The notes under the pieces were generated by a model. It was given only the letters and a program-made list of their open reading frames with translations. It ran no database searches and was not told where the DNA came from. From Rhodanobacteraceae bacterium (GTDB lineage Bacteria; Acidobacteriota; Terriglobia; Terriglobales; Acidobacteriaceae): 37,208 bases of DNA. This document shows positions 9,255 through 17,471 of the stretch, piece after piece. The stretch spans positions 1 through 37,208 of the forward strand of contig CAJCHN010000029.1 in NCBI GenBank assembly GCA_903970285.1. The letters are read 5' to 3'. Numbering within the stretch: the first letter of the stretch is position 1; the number at the start of each line of letters is the position of its first letter. Position numbers and translations under genes: made by a program.

Positions 9255-9793
9255 ACGCTTGCTCCTGTGTTCGCTCCCTGGCTCGCTTCCGGATGGAGGG
9301 TTTCAGCGAGGACGGCGTCGCGCGTAGCGGCGCGGCGGGCGAGGAGTCTATCCTGCAGCGGCGGATCGGTGGTAGCGAGCATGGCCACGGCCAGCAGCGC
9401 GGCGTTGGCTGCGCCTGCGCTGCCGATGGCGAGGGTGCCGACCGGCACTCCCCTGGGCATTTGTACGATGCTGAGCAGGGCGTCGAAGCCCTGCAGGGCG
9501 GTGGCGGCGACGGGCACTCCGAGAACCGGCAGCACGGTCAGGGCGGCGATCATGCCCGGCAGGTGGGCGGCGCCGCCGGCGCCCGCGATGATGCAGCGCA
9601 GGCCCCGGCTGGCGGCGGAGCGGGCGTACTCGAACATGAGTTCGGGGGTGCGGTGAGCGCTGACGATGCGCAGCTCGTGGGGCACTTCGAACTCGCGCAG
9701 AATCTCGTGCGCGGCCTGCATGACGGTGTAGTCGCTGCGGCTTCCCATGACGATGCCGACCAGGGGAGGGAGAACTTGGGGGACGGCGTCCAT
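9251..9793 (-). CDS. purE: 5-(carboxyamino)imidazole ribonucleotide mutase PurE (class I)
   Basis: PurE converts N5-CAIR to CAIR, the step after PurK. The 180-residue protein shows the family motifs MGSRSD (residues 16-21), SAHRTPE (about 45-51), the glycine-rich [12 protein letters not shown] (about 70-81) and [10 protein letters not shown]. The presence of PurK and the sequence type support class I (mutase) and not class II (AIR carboxylase). There is no Shine-Dalgarno sequence; a perfect TATAAT at 9801-9806 ends 7 nt before the ATG, which suggests a leaderless transcript. It is the first gene of the purE-purK-ferredoxin operon. The phage-derived block begins just upstream. Confidence 0.97.
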   Translation of the reverse strand: MDAVPQVLPPLVGIVMGSRSDYTVMQAAHEILREFEVPHELRIVSAHRTPELMFEYARSAASRGLRCIIAGAGGAAHLPGMIAALTVLPVLGVPVAATALQGFDALLSIVQMPRGVPVGTLAIGSAGAANAALLAVAMLATTDPPLQDRLLARRAATRDAVLAETLHPEASQGANTGASV

Positions 9794-9800
9794 AGGGCTG

Positions 9801-9806
9801 ATTATA
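9801..9806 (-). promoter_or_regulatory. Consensus -10 box (TATAAT) of purE, leaderless type
   Basis: TATAAT on the minus strand is followed after 7 nt by the purE ATG. Transcription would start essentially at the start codon. No recognisable -35 hexamer is seen at 16-18 bp. Confidence 0.55.
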
Positions 9807-9859
9807 CGGAGCCAGGTGCAGACGCGCGCCGGCTGCCAGCCCCGCCTGGTGGGCTCGGT

Positions 9860-10084
9860 TCAGCTGTGTCTGCCGGAGAAGTAGCTGATGGCCACGTGCA
9901 GAAGCGTGAGCCCCGTAGCGAAGGCGGCGAGCACGCCGCGCATGCGTTGCTGAACCTGCTCTCCGGCGGTGACGCGCTCTTCGAGCGCATGCAGGCGGCC
10001 GGGCTGCCCGATGCCCAGGATCTGTTCCATCTGTGACTTGAGCACCTGAAGATCGCCGAGCACCTGGGCTTCGAAATCGGTCAT
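9860..10084 (-). CDS. Small coiled-coil/TM protein, XhlA- or holin-like
   Basis: This is a 74-residue protein with an amphipathic, coiled-coil-prone N-terminal half (about residues 5-48, rich in Glu, Gln and Leu), then one hydrophobic segment (about 50-68, GVLAAFATGLTLLHVAISYF) and a short basic tail. This layout resembles the XhlA-type haemolysin/holin-accessory proteins of prophages. It is the last gene of the phage block, 23 bp after the tail-like gene, with an AAGGA ribosome binding site. No endolysin is found beside it. The family assignment rests on architecture only. Confidence 0.6.
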   Translation of the reverse strand: MTDFEAQVLGDLQVLKSQMEQILGIGQPGRLHALEERVTAGEQVQQRMRGVLAAFATGLTLLHVAISYFSGRHS

Positions 10085-10107
10085 GGCTGAATTCCTTTCG
10101 GTTCGCG

Positions 10108-12516
10108 TTAGCTGCCCGGCTGATGGTTGACGAGGGCTGCCGAGAAGCGTGAGTAGAGCGGCGGCACCGAGGCGTTGTACATGCGGATGAAGAAGATCTC
10201 CTCGGGTGCGGCGATGGGAATGGAGAAGCCGCGGACCGGGCTGCGCAGCACCAGGTCTCCGCTGGCTGAGCCGCTGCTGCCGGTGCCGAACCCACCATCG
10301 CGGCGGCGGACCTCGAAGCCTCCGCCCGCAGGTGGGGCCAGGCCGGCATCGATGGTGAGCGCGGAGGAAGTGGAAACGGTGACCGTGATCTGCTGCAGGT
10401 TGGTGAGGACGTGCGGCGGCAGGGCTGACGGTGTCGCCGATGTGAGTTCGAGCGCGGTCTCCGGCAGGAGAGCGTCCTTCGCCAGGGTCTCCGACAGCTT
10501 GATCCCCAGGCCCTCGGCCCAGTCATTGGCAAAGTCGATGCGATAGGAGAGGGCCTCCGGACTTGCGCCCTGCGTGGAGACGGTGACGCCGCGGACGATC
10601 AGGTTCAGGCTGGTGCCCTCCTGGCTGCCCTCCTGGAAGCCCCCCTGGCTGCCCTCCTGGCTGATCGAGAGCAGGTCGCCCGGCCAGATGTCCGGCGTGG
10701 GTGGGTTCACGGCCAGATAACTGCCGCTGAGCGCGGCGGCCCGGTTCGCGGCGAAGCTGAGGATCGCCTGGGCGGCGTTCTCGCAATCCTCCTGGCAGCG
10801 CGCCGGCGGGGCGACGACATGGCCAAGCCAGCGGGAGGTGCCGATGGCGCCGCCGACGGCCTCGGCCGCGAGGCTGGCGGGGTCGGCGACCCGGGCGACC
10901 GCGCGCTGGCGTCCCCGGTAGCTGACGGTGACGGTCTCTCCGGCGGCAGGCGCTCGTCCGGCGAAGGAGGTGACATGGCCATTGGCGGACGACGTGATCG
11001 AGCAGTCCGCGCCGTCGGCGGCCTTGCCGATCAGGCGGGTGAAGCTGTCTCCGCTAGCCGGGGCACTGCGTACCCAGGCGGAGCCCGTCTCCGTAATGGT
11101 GAAGGAGCCCATGGAGCCGAAGAGCTCCAGGCTGTTCACGGCAACCACGGAGACGGAGGCGGGAGCGGCGGCGACCGTACCATCGTAAAGCACGGTTGGC
11201 GCGGTGTTGGAGCTGGCGGAGGCGTCGCGGGCCTCAAGGACCAGCGCCAGCGGCGCCGGGTTGGAGCCGAGGCCGAACTGCCGGGCCTGCAATCCGGATG
11301 CGGTGTCGGTGAAGGCGTAGAACGTCTGCTTCACGCGCAGCATCTCGGGACAGTGCAGGCGCAGTCGCAACATGTAGGTATGGCCCGGGACCACGGTGAG
11401 GCTGACGCCGGTCTCGAGTCCGTTGATCAGCGGGGTGCAGAGAGTCTGGCCCGAGGCCTGGCGGATGCTGAATCCGGCGAAGCAGTTTGCCTGCGCCGTC
11501 GCACCCTGGTAGAGGCCCGCGAGCACGCCCGCGCTGCCCGCTGCCAGGGCCACCATTCCGAGTTCGATCACCAGGGTGCCGCCCAGCTCGAGCCCATCCC
11601 AGGAGGTGAGAGTCGTCTGGCCGTCCAGGCCGCTGCCGCCGGTGAAGGTGAGGCCGGCGCCGGTCAGGCTGAGGTGGGAGCCGGGATCGTTCAACTGCCA
11701 TTGCTGCCGGTTGACCTCGGCCTGATTGAACAGGTCGGAGAGCAGCACCGCGTGACCGGCACCGGGGGCATCGGGCTGCCCGAGAAGGTCGAAGACCAGG
11801 GTGCTCCCATCGCCGGTGAAGAGCTCGCTCCAGTAGGCCGAAGGCTCCTCGGCGCCGGTAACGGTGACGTCGTTGGCCAGTTCACGCAGCGACGTGGTCT
11901 TGAAGGCGGACACCTGGAGTGAGCCGTCGCCATCGGACACACTGTGCTGGACGGAGGCGAAGTTGTTCAGGCCGAGCGCTCCGCCGATAGCCTGGTAGGC
12001 GGAGAACGAGGCGCTGGCGGCGGCTCCCGCATGAGCGGACCAGGTGGCGCCGGGCGAAGGCTCGAAGACGCCGAAGGCGGGACCGGCGGGCAGGCCGGAG
12101 GTCACAAGCGCCGCGCCGTCGAGGCGGTTGACCAGCGCCGTCAGCAGCGTGCCGGTCTGACCTCCGGCGGCAGATCCTACCGTCGACCCGAAGGATTGCT
12201 TGTCGAGCAGCCATTCGTCGGAGACGGCACTGAGGGCCAGCCGGTAGACGGAGCCGGCGCTGGCCTCGCCGGCGTAGACGGCGGCTGGCTCGGACGTGAG
12301 ATAGCCGGTGAACAGCGTGGCGCCGGCGTCCGAGGCGACGCTCACCCGCCCGCGCCGGACCGGGATGGCGAGCGTCGAGCCGGCGAGGCAGAGCACGGCC
12401 CTCAGGCGCGTGGGCTGGTTGAGCCGGCGCAGGACCTCGAGCGGAGCCGAAACGTCCACGGCGTGGGTGTAGTCGATGGCGCCCAGGCCGTCCAGGTTGT
12501 CGATGGTCAGATGCAC
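10108..12516 (-). CDS. Putative phage tail/adsorption protein (802 aa)
   Basis: This is a large Ser/Thr/Gly/Ala-rich protein with a beta-rich character and no signal peptide or TM segment. It starts at GTG 12516, overlapping the portal stop by 10 bp, with an AGGAGA ribosome binding site, so it is translationally coupled to the portal. The N-terminal ~100 residues (DYTHAVDVSAPLEVLRRLN and on) look like an entry domain of a tail-tip or baseplate protein. A QEGS-type repeat lies near residues 620-640. The C-terminal ~70 residues are well ordered and end in YSRFSAALVNHQPGS. No catalytic motif was found. The tail assignment is inferred from size, composition and position. Confidence 0.6.
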   Translation of the reverse strand: MHLTIDNLDGLGAIDYTHAVDVSAPLEVLRRLNQPTRLRAVLCLAGSTLAIPVRRGRVSVASDAGATLFTGYLTSEPAAVYAGEASAGSVYRLALSAVSDEWLLDKQSFGSTVGSAAGGQTGTLLTALVNRLDGAALVTSGLPAGPAFGVFEPSPGATWSAHAGAAASASFSAYQAIGGALGLNNFASVQHSVSDGDGSLQVSAFKTTSLRELANDVTVTGAEEPSAYWSELFTGDGSTLVFDLLGQPDAPGAGHAVLLSDLFNQAEVNRQQWQLNDPGSHLSLTGAGLTFTGGSGLDGQTTLTSWDGLELGGTLVIELGMVALAAGSAGVLAGLYQGATAQANCFAGFSIRQASGQTLCTPLINGLETGVSLTVVPGHTYMLRLRLHCPEMLRVKQTFYAFTDTASGLQARQFGLGSNPAPLALVLEARDASASSNTAPTVLYDGTVAAAPASVSVVAVNSLELFGSMGSFTITETGSAWVRSAPASGDSFTRLIGKAADGADCSITSSANGHVTSFAGRAPAAGETVTVSYRGRQRAVARVADPASLAAEAVGGAIGTSRWLGHVVAPPARCQEDCENAAQAILSFAANRAAALSGSYLAVNPPTPDIWPGDLLSISQEGSQGGFQEGSQEGTSLNLIVRGVTVSTQGASPEALSYRIDFANDWAEGLGIKLSETLAKDALLPETALELTSATPSALPPHVLTNLQQITVTVSTSSALTIDAGLAPPAGGGFEVRRRDGGFGTGSSGSASGDLVLRSPVRGFSIPIAAPEEIFFIRMYNASVPPLYSRFSAALVNHQPGS
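10611..10658 (-). repeat. 12-bp in-frame tandem repeat in the tail-like gene
   Basis: Four imperfect 12-bp units (plus-strand consensus GGCTGCCCTCCT; units start at 10611, 10623, 10635 and 10647) encode consecutive QEGS-like tetrapeptides. The unit is a multiple of three, so copy-number change would alter length without frameshift. Confidence 0.75.
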
Positions 12517-13757
12517 GGGATCTCCTGGTCTCCGGCGGGTGTGGAGGATGGAAGCGGCGCCAGGCCGCGCATCGCCCGGACCTCGGCGACGGTGAGAACG
12601 CCGGCGTTGAGCAACTGCACCTGGATGGCGGCCTCCTCCTGCTGGTCGCGGCTTTCAAGCTCGTTGAAGACGAACTCGAACTCCGGCCACCCGATGCACT
12701 TGCCGAACAGATCGCGGGTGATGTGCTCGGAGAGCAGCTTGGCAACCGGCACGACCGCCGCCTGAAAGGCCTCGTCGGCGAGTTCGCCGGCGGTGGAGCG
12801 GTTAACGTCGGCTTCGAGCCCAAGCAGCATCGGCGGCAGGTCGAAGGCGTTGCCGATCATGCGGATGAGGAACTCCTGCCACTGCAGGCGCAGGTCGGCG
12901 TCGGTACCGCCCGCGAAGCGCAGGACCTCGGGCTTCTTGTCGCAGCTGAGCACGGGAACGCGGCCGGTGCCCTCAATCTCATCCTGCCACCAGCGGATCA
13001 GACGGTCATGCTGCTCGGGGGTGGCTTCGTCCAGCCACAGCGCGTACTGGACGACCGAATTGGATGCGAGCCTTCCCGCATAACGGGAGGCGCTCAGCAA
13101 TTGGCCAATGGATTCAAAGGCGACTTCGAGGCGGCCGAGACCGAATGGAGTGTAGCTGCGTGGGTTCAGCCGGACGTACATCAACTCCGTGTCCAGCAGC
13201 GGGGTGACCGCTTCGATGCCCGTACGTCCGGTCTGGAAGCCATAGCGCGGCGTGGCGGGGTCACCGTTCCAGCGCGGATTAACCTGGATCGCGGCGCCGT
13301 CGATCGCATAGAGGGTAAAGGGCCTGCCGGGGTCTCCGGTAGCGTTCATCTCGGCGGCGCCGAAGCCTCCGACCAGCGTATCCTCGAGCACCTGCTCGAA
13401 GAGGGTGCGGAAGCTGTCGCTATGGTTCGGCGCCTCGAGGGTCCCGCGCAGAGTGCGCAGCTTGGCGGCAAGATCGGCGATGTCCGCGGGATTGTAGCCG
13501 CGGCGAACCCGGATCTGCCAGTCCATGCTGGCGATACGGTCCTTGACCAGGTTGATGGCGCGGCGCGCGACCGGCGTCTCCGCGAAGCGGCGCAGGTTGT
13601 GCGCGGATGGCTTCGGCAGAGCCGCGGGAGATGCCGCGCCCTGATAGGGACTCAGGACCGATGGCAGCGCCAGGGTCTTTCGCGCGGCGGACGGCGTCTG
13701 GCCGGCCGCGCCTGCGAGTGCGTTCCACGCACCGCGTACTCTTTCACTCAATCCCAA
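12507..13757 (-). CDS. Phage portal protein
   Basis: This is a DUF935/SPP1-like portal. The portal forms the dodecameric ring at the capsid vertex through which DNA enters. The 416-residue protein shows the helical N-terminus, the region RRAINLVKDRIASMDWQIR, the wing region with YVRLNPRSYTPFGLGRLE, and the clip/crown part NAFDLPPMLLGLEADVNRS typical of portals (DLPP near two thirds of the protein). The chosen start is TTG at 13757 (LGLSERVRGAW), with GGAGG 6 nt upstream. A longer reading to 13898 would run through a terminator and repeats and is unlikely. It is separated from the terminase by the HipA-like/DUF3037 pair, whereas portal normally follows terminase directly. Confidence 0.85.
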   Translation of the reverse strand: MGLSERVRGAWNALAGAAGQTPSAARKTLALPSVLSPYQGAASPAALPKPSAHNLRRFAETPVARRAINLVKDRIASMDWQIRVRRGYNPADIADLAAKLRTLRGTLEAPNHSDSFRTLFEQVLEDTLVGGFGAAEMNATGDPGRPFTLYAIDGAAIQVNPRWNGDPATPRYGFQTGRTGIEAVTPLLDTELMYVRLNPRSYTPFGLGRLEVAFESIGQLLSASRYAGRLASNSVVQYALWLDEATPEQHDRLIRWWQDEIEGTGRVPVLSCDKKPEVLRFAGGTDADLRLQWQEFLIRMIGNAFDLPPMLLGLEADVNRSTAGELADEAFQAAVVPVAKLLSEHITRDLFGKCIGWPEFEFVFNELESRDQQEEAAIQVQLLNAGVLTVAEVRAMRGLAPLPSSTPAGDQEIPCI

Positions 13758-13759
13758 AG

Positions 13760-13773
13760 TGCACCTCCGTGCA
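13760..13773 (-). promoter_or_regulatory. Hairpin holding the portal ribosome binding site
   Basis: On the minus strand TGCAC-GGAG-GTGCA forms a 5-bp stem with the GGAG of the Shine-Dalgarno sequence in the loop, a few nucleotides before the TTG start. It could moderate portal translation. Confidence 0.4.
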
Positions 13774-13774
13774 G

Positions 13775-13805
13775 GAAAAAGGGCGCGGCCGAAGTGGCCG
13801 CACCC
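13775..13805 (-). terminator. Rho-independent terminator between DUF3037 and portal
   Basis: On the minus strand GGGTGCGGCC-ACTTC-GGCCGCGCCC makes a 10-bp stem (one G-U pair) followed directly by TTTTT. It lies about 170 nt after the DUF3037 stop and before the portal start, so it would end transcripts of the kinase/DUF3037 pair, or act as an attenuator for the late operon. Confidence 0.8.
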
Positions 13806-13838
13806 ATGAAGTTCACGTGACTTCGTCCAATTTCTGTA

Positions 13839-13880
13839 GCAGCAGGAATCACAAGCAGCAGGAATCACAAGCAGCAGGAA
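13839..13880 (-). repeat. 16-bp tandem repeat in the DUF3037-portal spacer
   Basis: There are two perfect copies and one 10-bp partial copy of GCAGCAGGAATCACAA (13839-13854, 13855-13870, 13871-13880). The spacer 13806-13975 also has a small hairpin GACCTT-6 nt-AAGGTC (13922-13939). No clear promoter was recognised for the portal. Confidence 0.8.
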
Positions 13881-13975
13881 AAGCCTCACCCGTGGCAACG
13901 GCAGGCGCCGGGTTTAGACCGGGACCTTGATCGCAAGGTCACTCGCTCTCGACCCGCCGGCGAACGGGAACGTCT

Positions 13976-14851
13976 CTACAGTCCCAGTTCGAGCCGCGCG
14001 GTTGCCGTCACTCGGGCCAGATCGTTGATCGTGATCACGCGGATCTCCTGCTGCTCCATCGTCTCAACCCCGAAGCGGTATCGCTCGCCGGCCTCGTCCG
14101 CCTCCTCTTCCGAAGCGGCGATGAGGCGCCGTGGCTCGACCACGGCGGTCAGATGCAGCGGAGCGCCCTCGATCCGGAGCACCTCCGCGCCCATCCGGGG
14201 TGCCGTGTAGGCCAGGACCTTGGCAGCCTCCACGTCTCCGTCGAGCGAGACTGCCTGGAACATCCGAATGGCGGCGGCAGCGGAGTTCGCCCGGTAGCCA
14301 AAATCGATGCGCAACGGGTCGCCGCGGCGGGTGTAGCGCTCGGCCGCCAGGCGTTTGTTCAGCAGTGGCCACACGCCGGCGCGTTCGAACTCGGAGCGCA
14401 TGGCGGCGAGAATCGCGGGCCGTCCGGTCCGCGGCCGCACCTTGGGCCGGCTTCCGGGACGCTCCAGGGGTTCGACATACATCCGCATCAGCTGTTCAAG
14501 ATGCGTGGTCAGATTCTCCGCCAGCGCACCCTGGGGAGCGGAGATCTGAATCGAGTTCGAGAGCGAGTCCTCCAGCACCTCGAGCACACCCCGGGGCTCG
14601 GGTGGGTCCAGCCCGGCCTGCAGGCGGTTGCCGATCTCCTGCTCAAGACTCTCGAGGAGACCGATATCGGCGTGCGCGTCCATACACCGGACGCGGCTCC
14701 AGTCCCGGGTAAAACGAACGCGGCTGCTCCGGGAAGCGACTGCACCCGGTGCCGCTTCCCTCAGGAGCACACCGATGTTGACGAACTCGCCCTTGACCAC
14801 GTCCGGTACATAGCGCACGAGGAAGAACTCGCAGGGGACACGCTCACTCAC
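13976..14851 (-). CDS. DUF3037 domain-containing protein
   Basis: This is a 291-residue protein with the DUF3037 hallmark near the N-terminus (residues 8-31, FFLVRYVPDVVKGEFVNIGV). The family has no known function but is often found beside HipA-like kinases, as here. The rest is mixed alpha/beta, with a basic segment around residues 130-145 (RPKVRPRTGRP). No membrane or signal sequence is seen. It starts at GTG 14851, 75 bp after the kinase gene on the same strand, and is followed by a strong terminator. The pair is embedded between terminase and portal genes and is not a structural phage gene. It may be the partner (antitoxin, substrate or regulator) of the kinase; this is inference. Confidence 0.85.
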   Translation of the reverse strand: MSERVPCEFFLVRYVPDVVKGEFVNIGVLLREAAPGAVASRSSRVRFTRDWSRVRCMDAHADIGLLESLEQEIGNRLQAGLDPPEPRGVLEVLEDSLSNSIQISAPQGALAENLTTHLEQLMRMYVEPLERPGSRPKVRPRTGRPAILAAMRSEFERAGVWPLLNKRLAAERYTRRGDPLRIDFGYRANSAAAAIRMFQAVSLDGDVEAAKVLAYTAPRMGAEVLRIEGAPLHLTAVVEPRRLIAASEEEADEAGERYRFGVETMEQQEIRVITINDLARVTATARLELGL

Positions 14852-14926
14852 AGCTCTGCTCCCAAAGGCTTCCCGGTAGAGAGAGACCCGGACTTCAGCC
14901 TACGCCCATACCTTCGGGACAGGCGA

Positions 14927-15793
14927 TTACATGATGAAGTCGCGGGCGGGCGGGTCCCCCGCGAAGGCGCGCAAAACCACGACTGGCCTGCTTTGGTTCC
15001 AGTTTGGGAATGGCTCCCGGGCAGAGTGCCGAAAACTCGTGATCAGATCGCGCACCTGGCCGCGGCGAAGCGACATCCTCTCCATCAAACGCTCGAGATC
15101 TGCCACATCACCGCCATACCATTCGGGCGGAACGGATTCGGCGATCGACCACAGTGAGTCCTCGCTCAGGGCCTCGAGCCCGCTGAGCCAGGGTTCGAAG
15201 TTCGCCCACCCCGTGATCCGGGCATAGACGCTGTTGCGCGGATAAGTGCCCCGCAGCGCTGTGTCCGGGAAGTCCCATGCGCCGGCGTTGAAGCAGAAGC
15301 CCTGGTCGATGAAGCTGGCCCGGTATTTGCGCTCGCGCCGTCGTCGCTCGAAGATGGCCTGGCGTCCGTTGCAGTTGCCGGTCCATTTGTCGAGCGCAAG
15401 CATGCCGGCGAATTCGGTGTGATTGTGAACTTCGTCCAGCTGGGTCTCGGGCAGGTAGTCGACCACCTGGCCGGGAATCAGGCCGCCGACGAAGGCACTG
15501 CCGAACTGCAGGCCGGCGCGGCAGCGTTCGCGCCGGCCGCGAGCATAGTCGATGAACAGATCAGGCGTATGCTCGGCCAGCCAGGGAGTGACTTCGATGA
15601 CCTCGCCGGCCGGAACCGAAAGACCGATGGCCCGGGCCAGGCGGGTTGCGATCAATTCGTTGGCGAGCACCCGGATGTGCTGCGGGTTGTTCTGGAACTT
15701 GACGATCCACAAACGGCCATCCGCGCCCAGCATCAACTGGCTCTGGGCACCTCCGCGCATCCTGCGAATCGCCTGCACCGCCAGCACGGCCAT
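14927..15793 (-). CDS. HipA-like kinase
   Basis: This 288-residue protein resembles the compact HipA-family kinases. Visible elements are the ATP-binding lysine K32 in LWIVKFQNN, a helix-C-like region (VLANELIATRLARAIGL), the catalytic loop LALDKWTGNCNG with D135 and N140/N142, and the metal-binding DQG of FIDQGF (D163) in place of DFG. It lacks the additional N-terminal HipA subdomain. HipA kinases phosphorylate tRNA synthetases or other targets and act as toxins or stress effectors; the target here is unknown. The start chosen is ATG 15793 (MAVLAVQAIRRM); an upstream extension looks unconserved. It is paired with DUF3037 and sits right after the terminase gene (104 bp). No HTH antitoxin (HipB) is adjacent. 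Confidence 0.85.
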   Translation of the reverse strand: MAVLAVQAIRRMRGGAQSQLMLGADGRLWIVKFQNNPQHIRVLANELIATRLARAIGLSVPAGEVIEVTPWLAEHTPDLFIDYARGRRERCRAGLQFGSAFVGGLIPGQVVDYLPETQLDEVHNHTEFAGMLALDKWTGNCNGRQAIFERRRRERKYRASFIDQGFCFNAGAWDFPDTALRGTYPRNSVYARITGWANFEPWLSGLEALSEDSLWSIAESVPPEWYGGDVADLERLMERMSLRRGQVRDLITSFRHSAREPFPNWNQSRPVVVLRAFAGDPPARDFIM

Positions 15794-15896
15794 GGCCCCT
15801 ACGATACAGTTGCCGCTGGCCGGCAGGCTACACCGGCAGCCCGATGCCGCGGGCTTTCTGACCAATGGCGGTTCGCGGAGGACAGCATCCGACGCA

Positions 15897-17360
15897 TCAA
15901 CCTTCCGCCCGGACCGCCTGCGCGACCGCCATGGCCATCAGGCAGTCGTCGTGAGCGCCCGGGGATGCCGCCGTGGCTCCGTTTGCCAGCGTGACGAAGC
16001 TGCGGCACTCGGCGAGCAGGCGGCGCGAAGAAAGGAGCGCCCCCGCCTCCTCCAGCAGCACACCGAGACGGCTGACCATCGCCGGTTTGTTGCCCGCCGT
16101 GGTCAGCCAGCCGGCGACCCCGTGCTGTGCGAAGACATGCTGGTAGCCCTCGCTCGCGCCGAGGTACGCCAGCACGGCTGCGCCATGGTTGTTGCGTTCG
16201 ACCGCCACCAGTCCGTTCCCGTATTCGCGCGCCAGCGCCGCGGTCACCCGCGCCAGCTCCAGCGGAGCGAGACGTTCGCACAGCTCCGCGCACTGCAGGC
16301 CGGTCGAGCGCTCGATCACCTGGATGGCGGCAAAGTCCCCGTCCGCGCCCCCACCCGCGCTATCCACTCCCAGGATGTAGTCGCGGCCCCGCGCCGGCGG
16401 CAGCCAGATCTCGAGCGCGCCGTCCCGCCGCGTGGCCACCGGGCCGCGCAGCCGTTCCATGCGGCGTTCGATCGCGTCCACCGGAAAGCAGCAGTCTCCG
16501 GAGGCCTTGAAGCAGCTCTCGGCGTCCTCCGCGTACTCCTGCGCGCGCAGGCCGCGGAAACGGGTCTGCAGCTGCCGGCGGAAGCCGATCTGGCGCGGGC
16601 TCAGCTTGTAGCGGAACGCCAGAGCGTACTCTTCCGGGCTGCAGGAACCGGCCATCGGCGCGCGATAGTGCGGCTCCAGCCACCAGGGAAAGAAATGGCG
16701 CACCAGGCCGGTCTCGAGCGCCTGCTGCCACTCCTCGTAGAAGGCTCCGCTGGCTCCGTTGGGCGTGCTCTCGAGCGTCATCTCGCCCCCCGGAGCAAGC
16801 GCCGCGCGCAGCCCGGCCAGGATCGCCCGGGCATCGCCCGGCCAGCGGCTGACCTCGCTCAGGTGCAGGTTTTGGATGGTAAGCCCGCGGCCGGCATTCT
16901 CTTCCCCGGCGCTGAGCACGCGGAACTCGCTGTCGAGGCGTGGAAACACCATCTGGCCCGAGTTGGCGCGCGAGCGGCGCAGCAGACCGTCCTTCCACTC
17001 CTCAGGCAGGTGCTGCCACATGCGCTCGACCATCGCGAAGATGCCTTCGGCCGCCTCGCGGGTATGGGCAACCTGGACCGTGAGCACGCCGCGGCGGGTG
17101 ATGGTCTTGAGGAAGAATCGTCCTGCGATCCAGGTGGTCAGCCCCATCTGCCGCGCTTTAAGCACGATGTTGGCCGATCCTCTGCGGGCCTCGAATGCTT
17201 GCTGGACCGGGTTGGCGCGGAGAGACTCGATGCTTCCCTGCCGCGTGCGCACCCGAAGCAGGCGCTCCGCCAGCAGGACGCCGGGTCTCTCGCCTCGCGT
17301 GGAGGGGCGCTCCTGTGCCAGCAGAGCGCCCAATCTATGCAACTGCTTTGCATCTTTCAC
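15897..17360 (-). CDS. Phage terminase large subunit
   Basis: This is the packaging motor ATPase/nuclease. In the 487-residue form the Walker A-like motif is KARQMGLTT at about residues 68-76. The Walker B region is LHLSEVSRW (E169), with a coupling motif STPNG about 30 residues on. The C-terminal RNase H-like nuclease has its acidic residues in GVDSAGGGADGDF (D333), VERNNHG (E388) and AHDDCLMA (D471). The chosen start is GTG 17360 (VKDAKQLHRLG), preceded by GGGGAG with 7-nt spacing; an ATG at 17402 is possible. No small terminase was recognised next to it. It follows the fibre gene, which is unusual because terminase normally opens the morphogenesis operon. Confidence 0.92.
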   Translation of the reverse strand: MKDAKQLHRLGALLAQERPSTRGERPGVLLAERLLRVRTRQGSIESLRANPVQQAFEARRGSANIVLKARQMGLTTWIAGRFFLKTITRRGVLTVQVAHTREAAEGIFAMVERMWQHLPEEWKDGLLRRSRANSGQMVFPRLDSEFRVLSAGEENAGRGLTIQNLHLSEVSRWPGDARAILAGLRAALAPGGEMTLESTPNGASGAFYEEWQQALETGLVRHFFPWWLEPHYRAPMAGSCSPEEYALAFRYKLSPRQIGFRRQLQTRFRGLRAQEYAEDAESCFKASGDCCFPVDAIERRMERLRGPVATRRDGALEIWLPPARGRDYILGVDSAGGGADGDFAAIQVIERSTGLQCAELCERLAPLELARVTAALAREYGNGLVAVERNNHGAAVLAYLGASEGYQHVFAQHGVAGWLTTAGNKPAMVSRLGVLLEEAGALLSSRRLLAECRSFVTLANGATAASPGAHDDCLMAMAVAQAVRAEG

Positions 17361-17471
17361 GGTTCGTCTCCCCGGCCCTGGCTCTACACCGCCTGGCTCC
17401 ACCCCGCCGGCTCCACTCAGCCCTGCGCTATGATGGCTGACCCACCGCAGGTGCGAGCTGCGCCGGCGGGG

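Noticed and set aside
7794..9656. 620-codon open frame on the plus strand
   Set aside because: It is the antisense shadow of purK and the ferredoxin-like gene, which have clear family motifs.
9794..9859. Attachment site or tRNA at the block edge
   Set aside because: No tRNA and no direct repeat shared with 28880-29370 could be seen by eye.
13758..13898. N-terminal extension of the portal to 13898
   Set aside because: It would translate a terminator stem and the 16-bp repeats and gives a Cys/Arg-rich stretch unlike portals; TTG 13757 has a good ribosome binding site.
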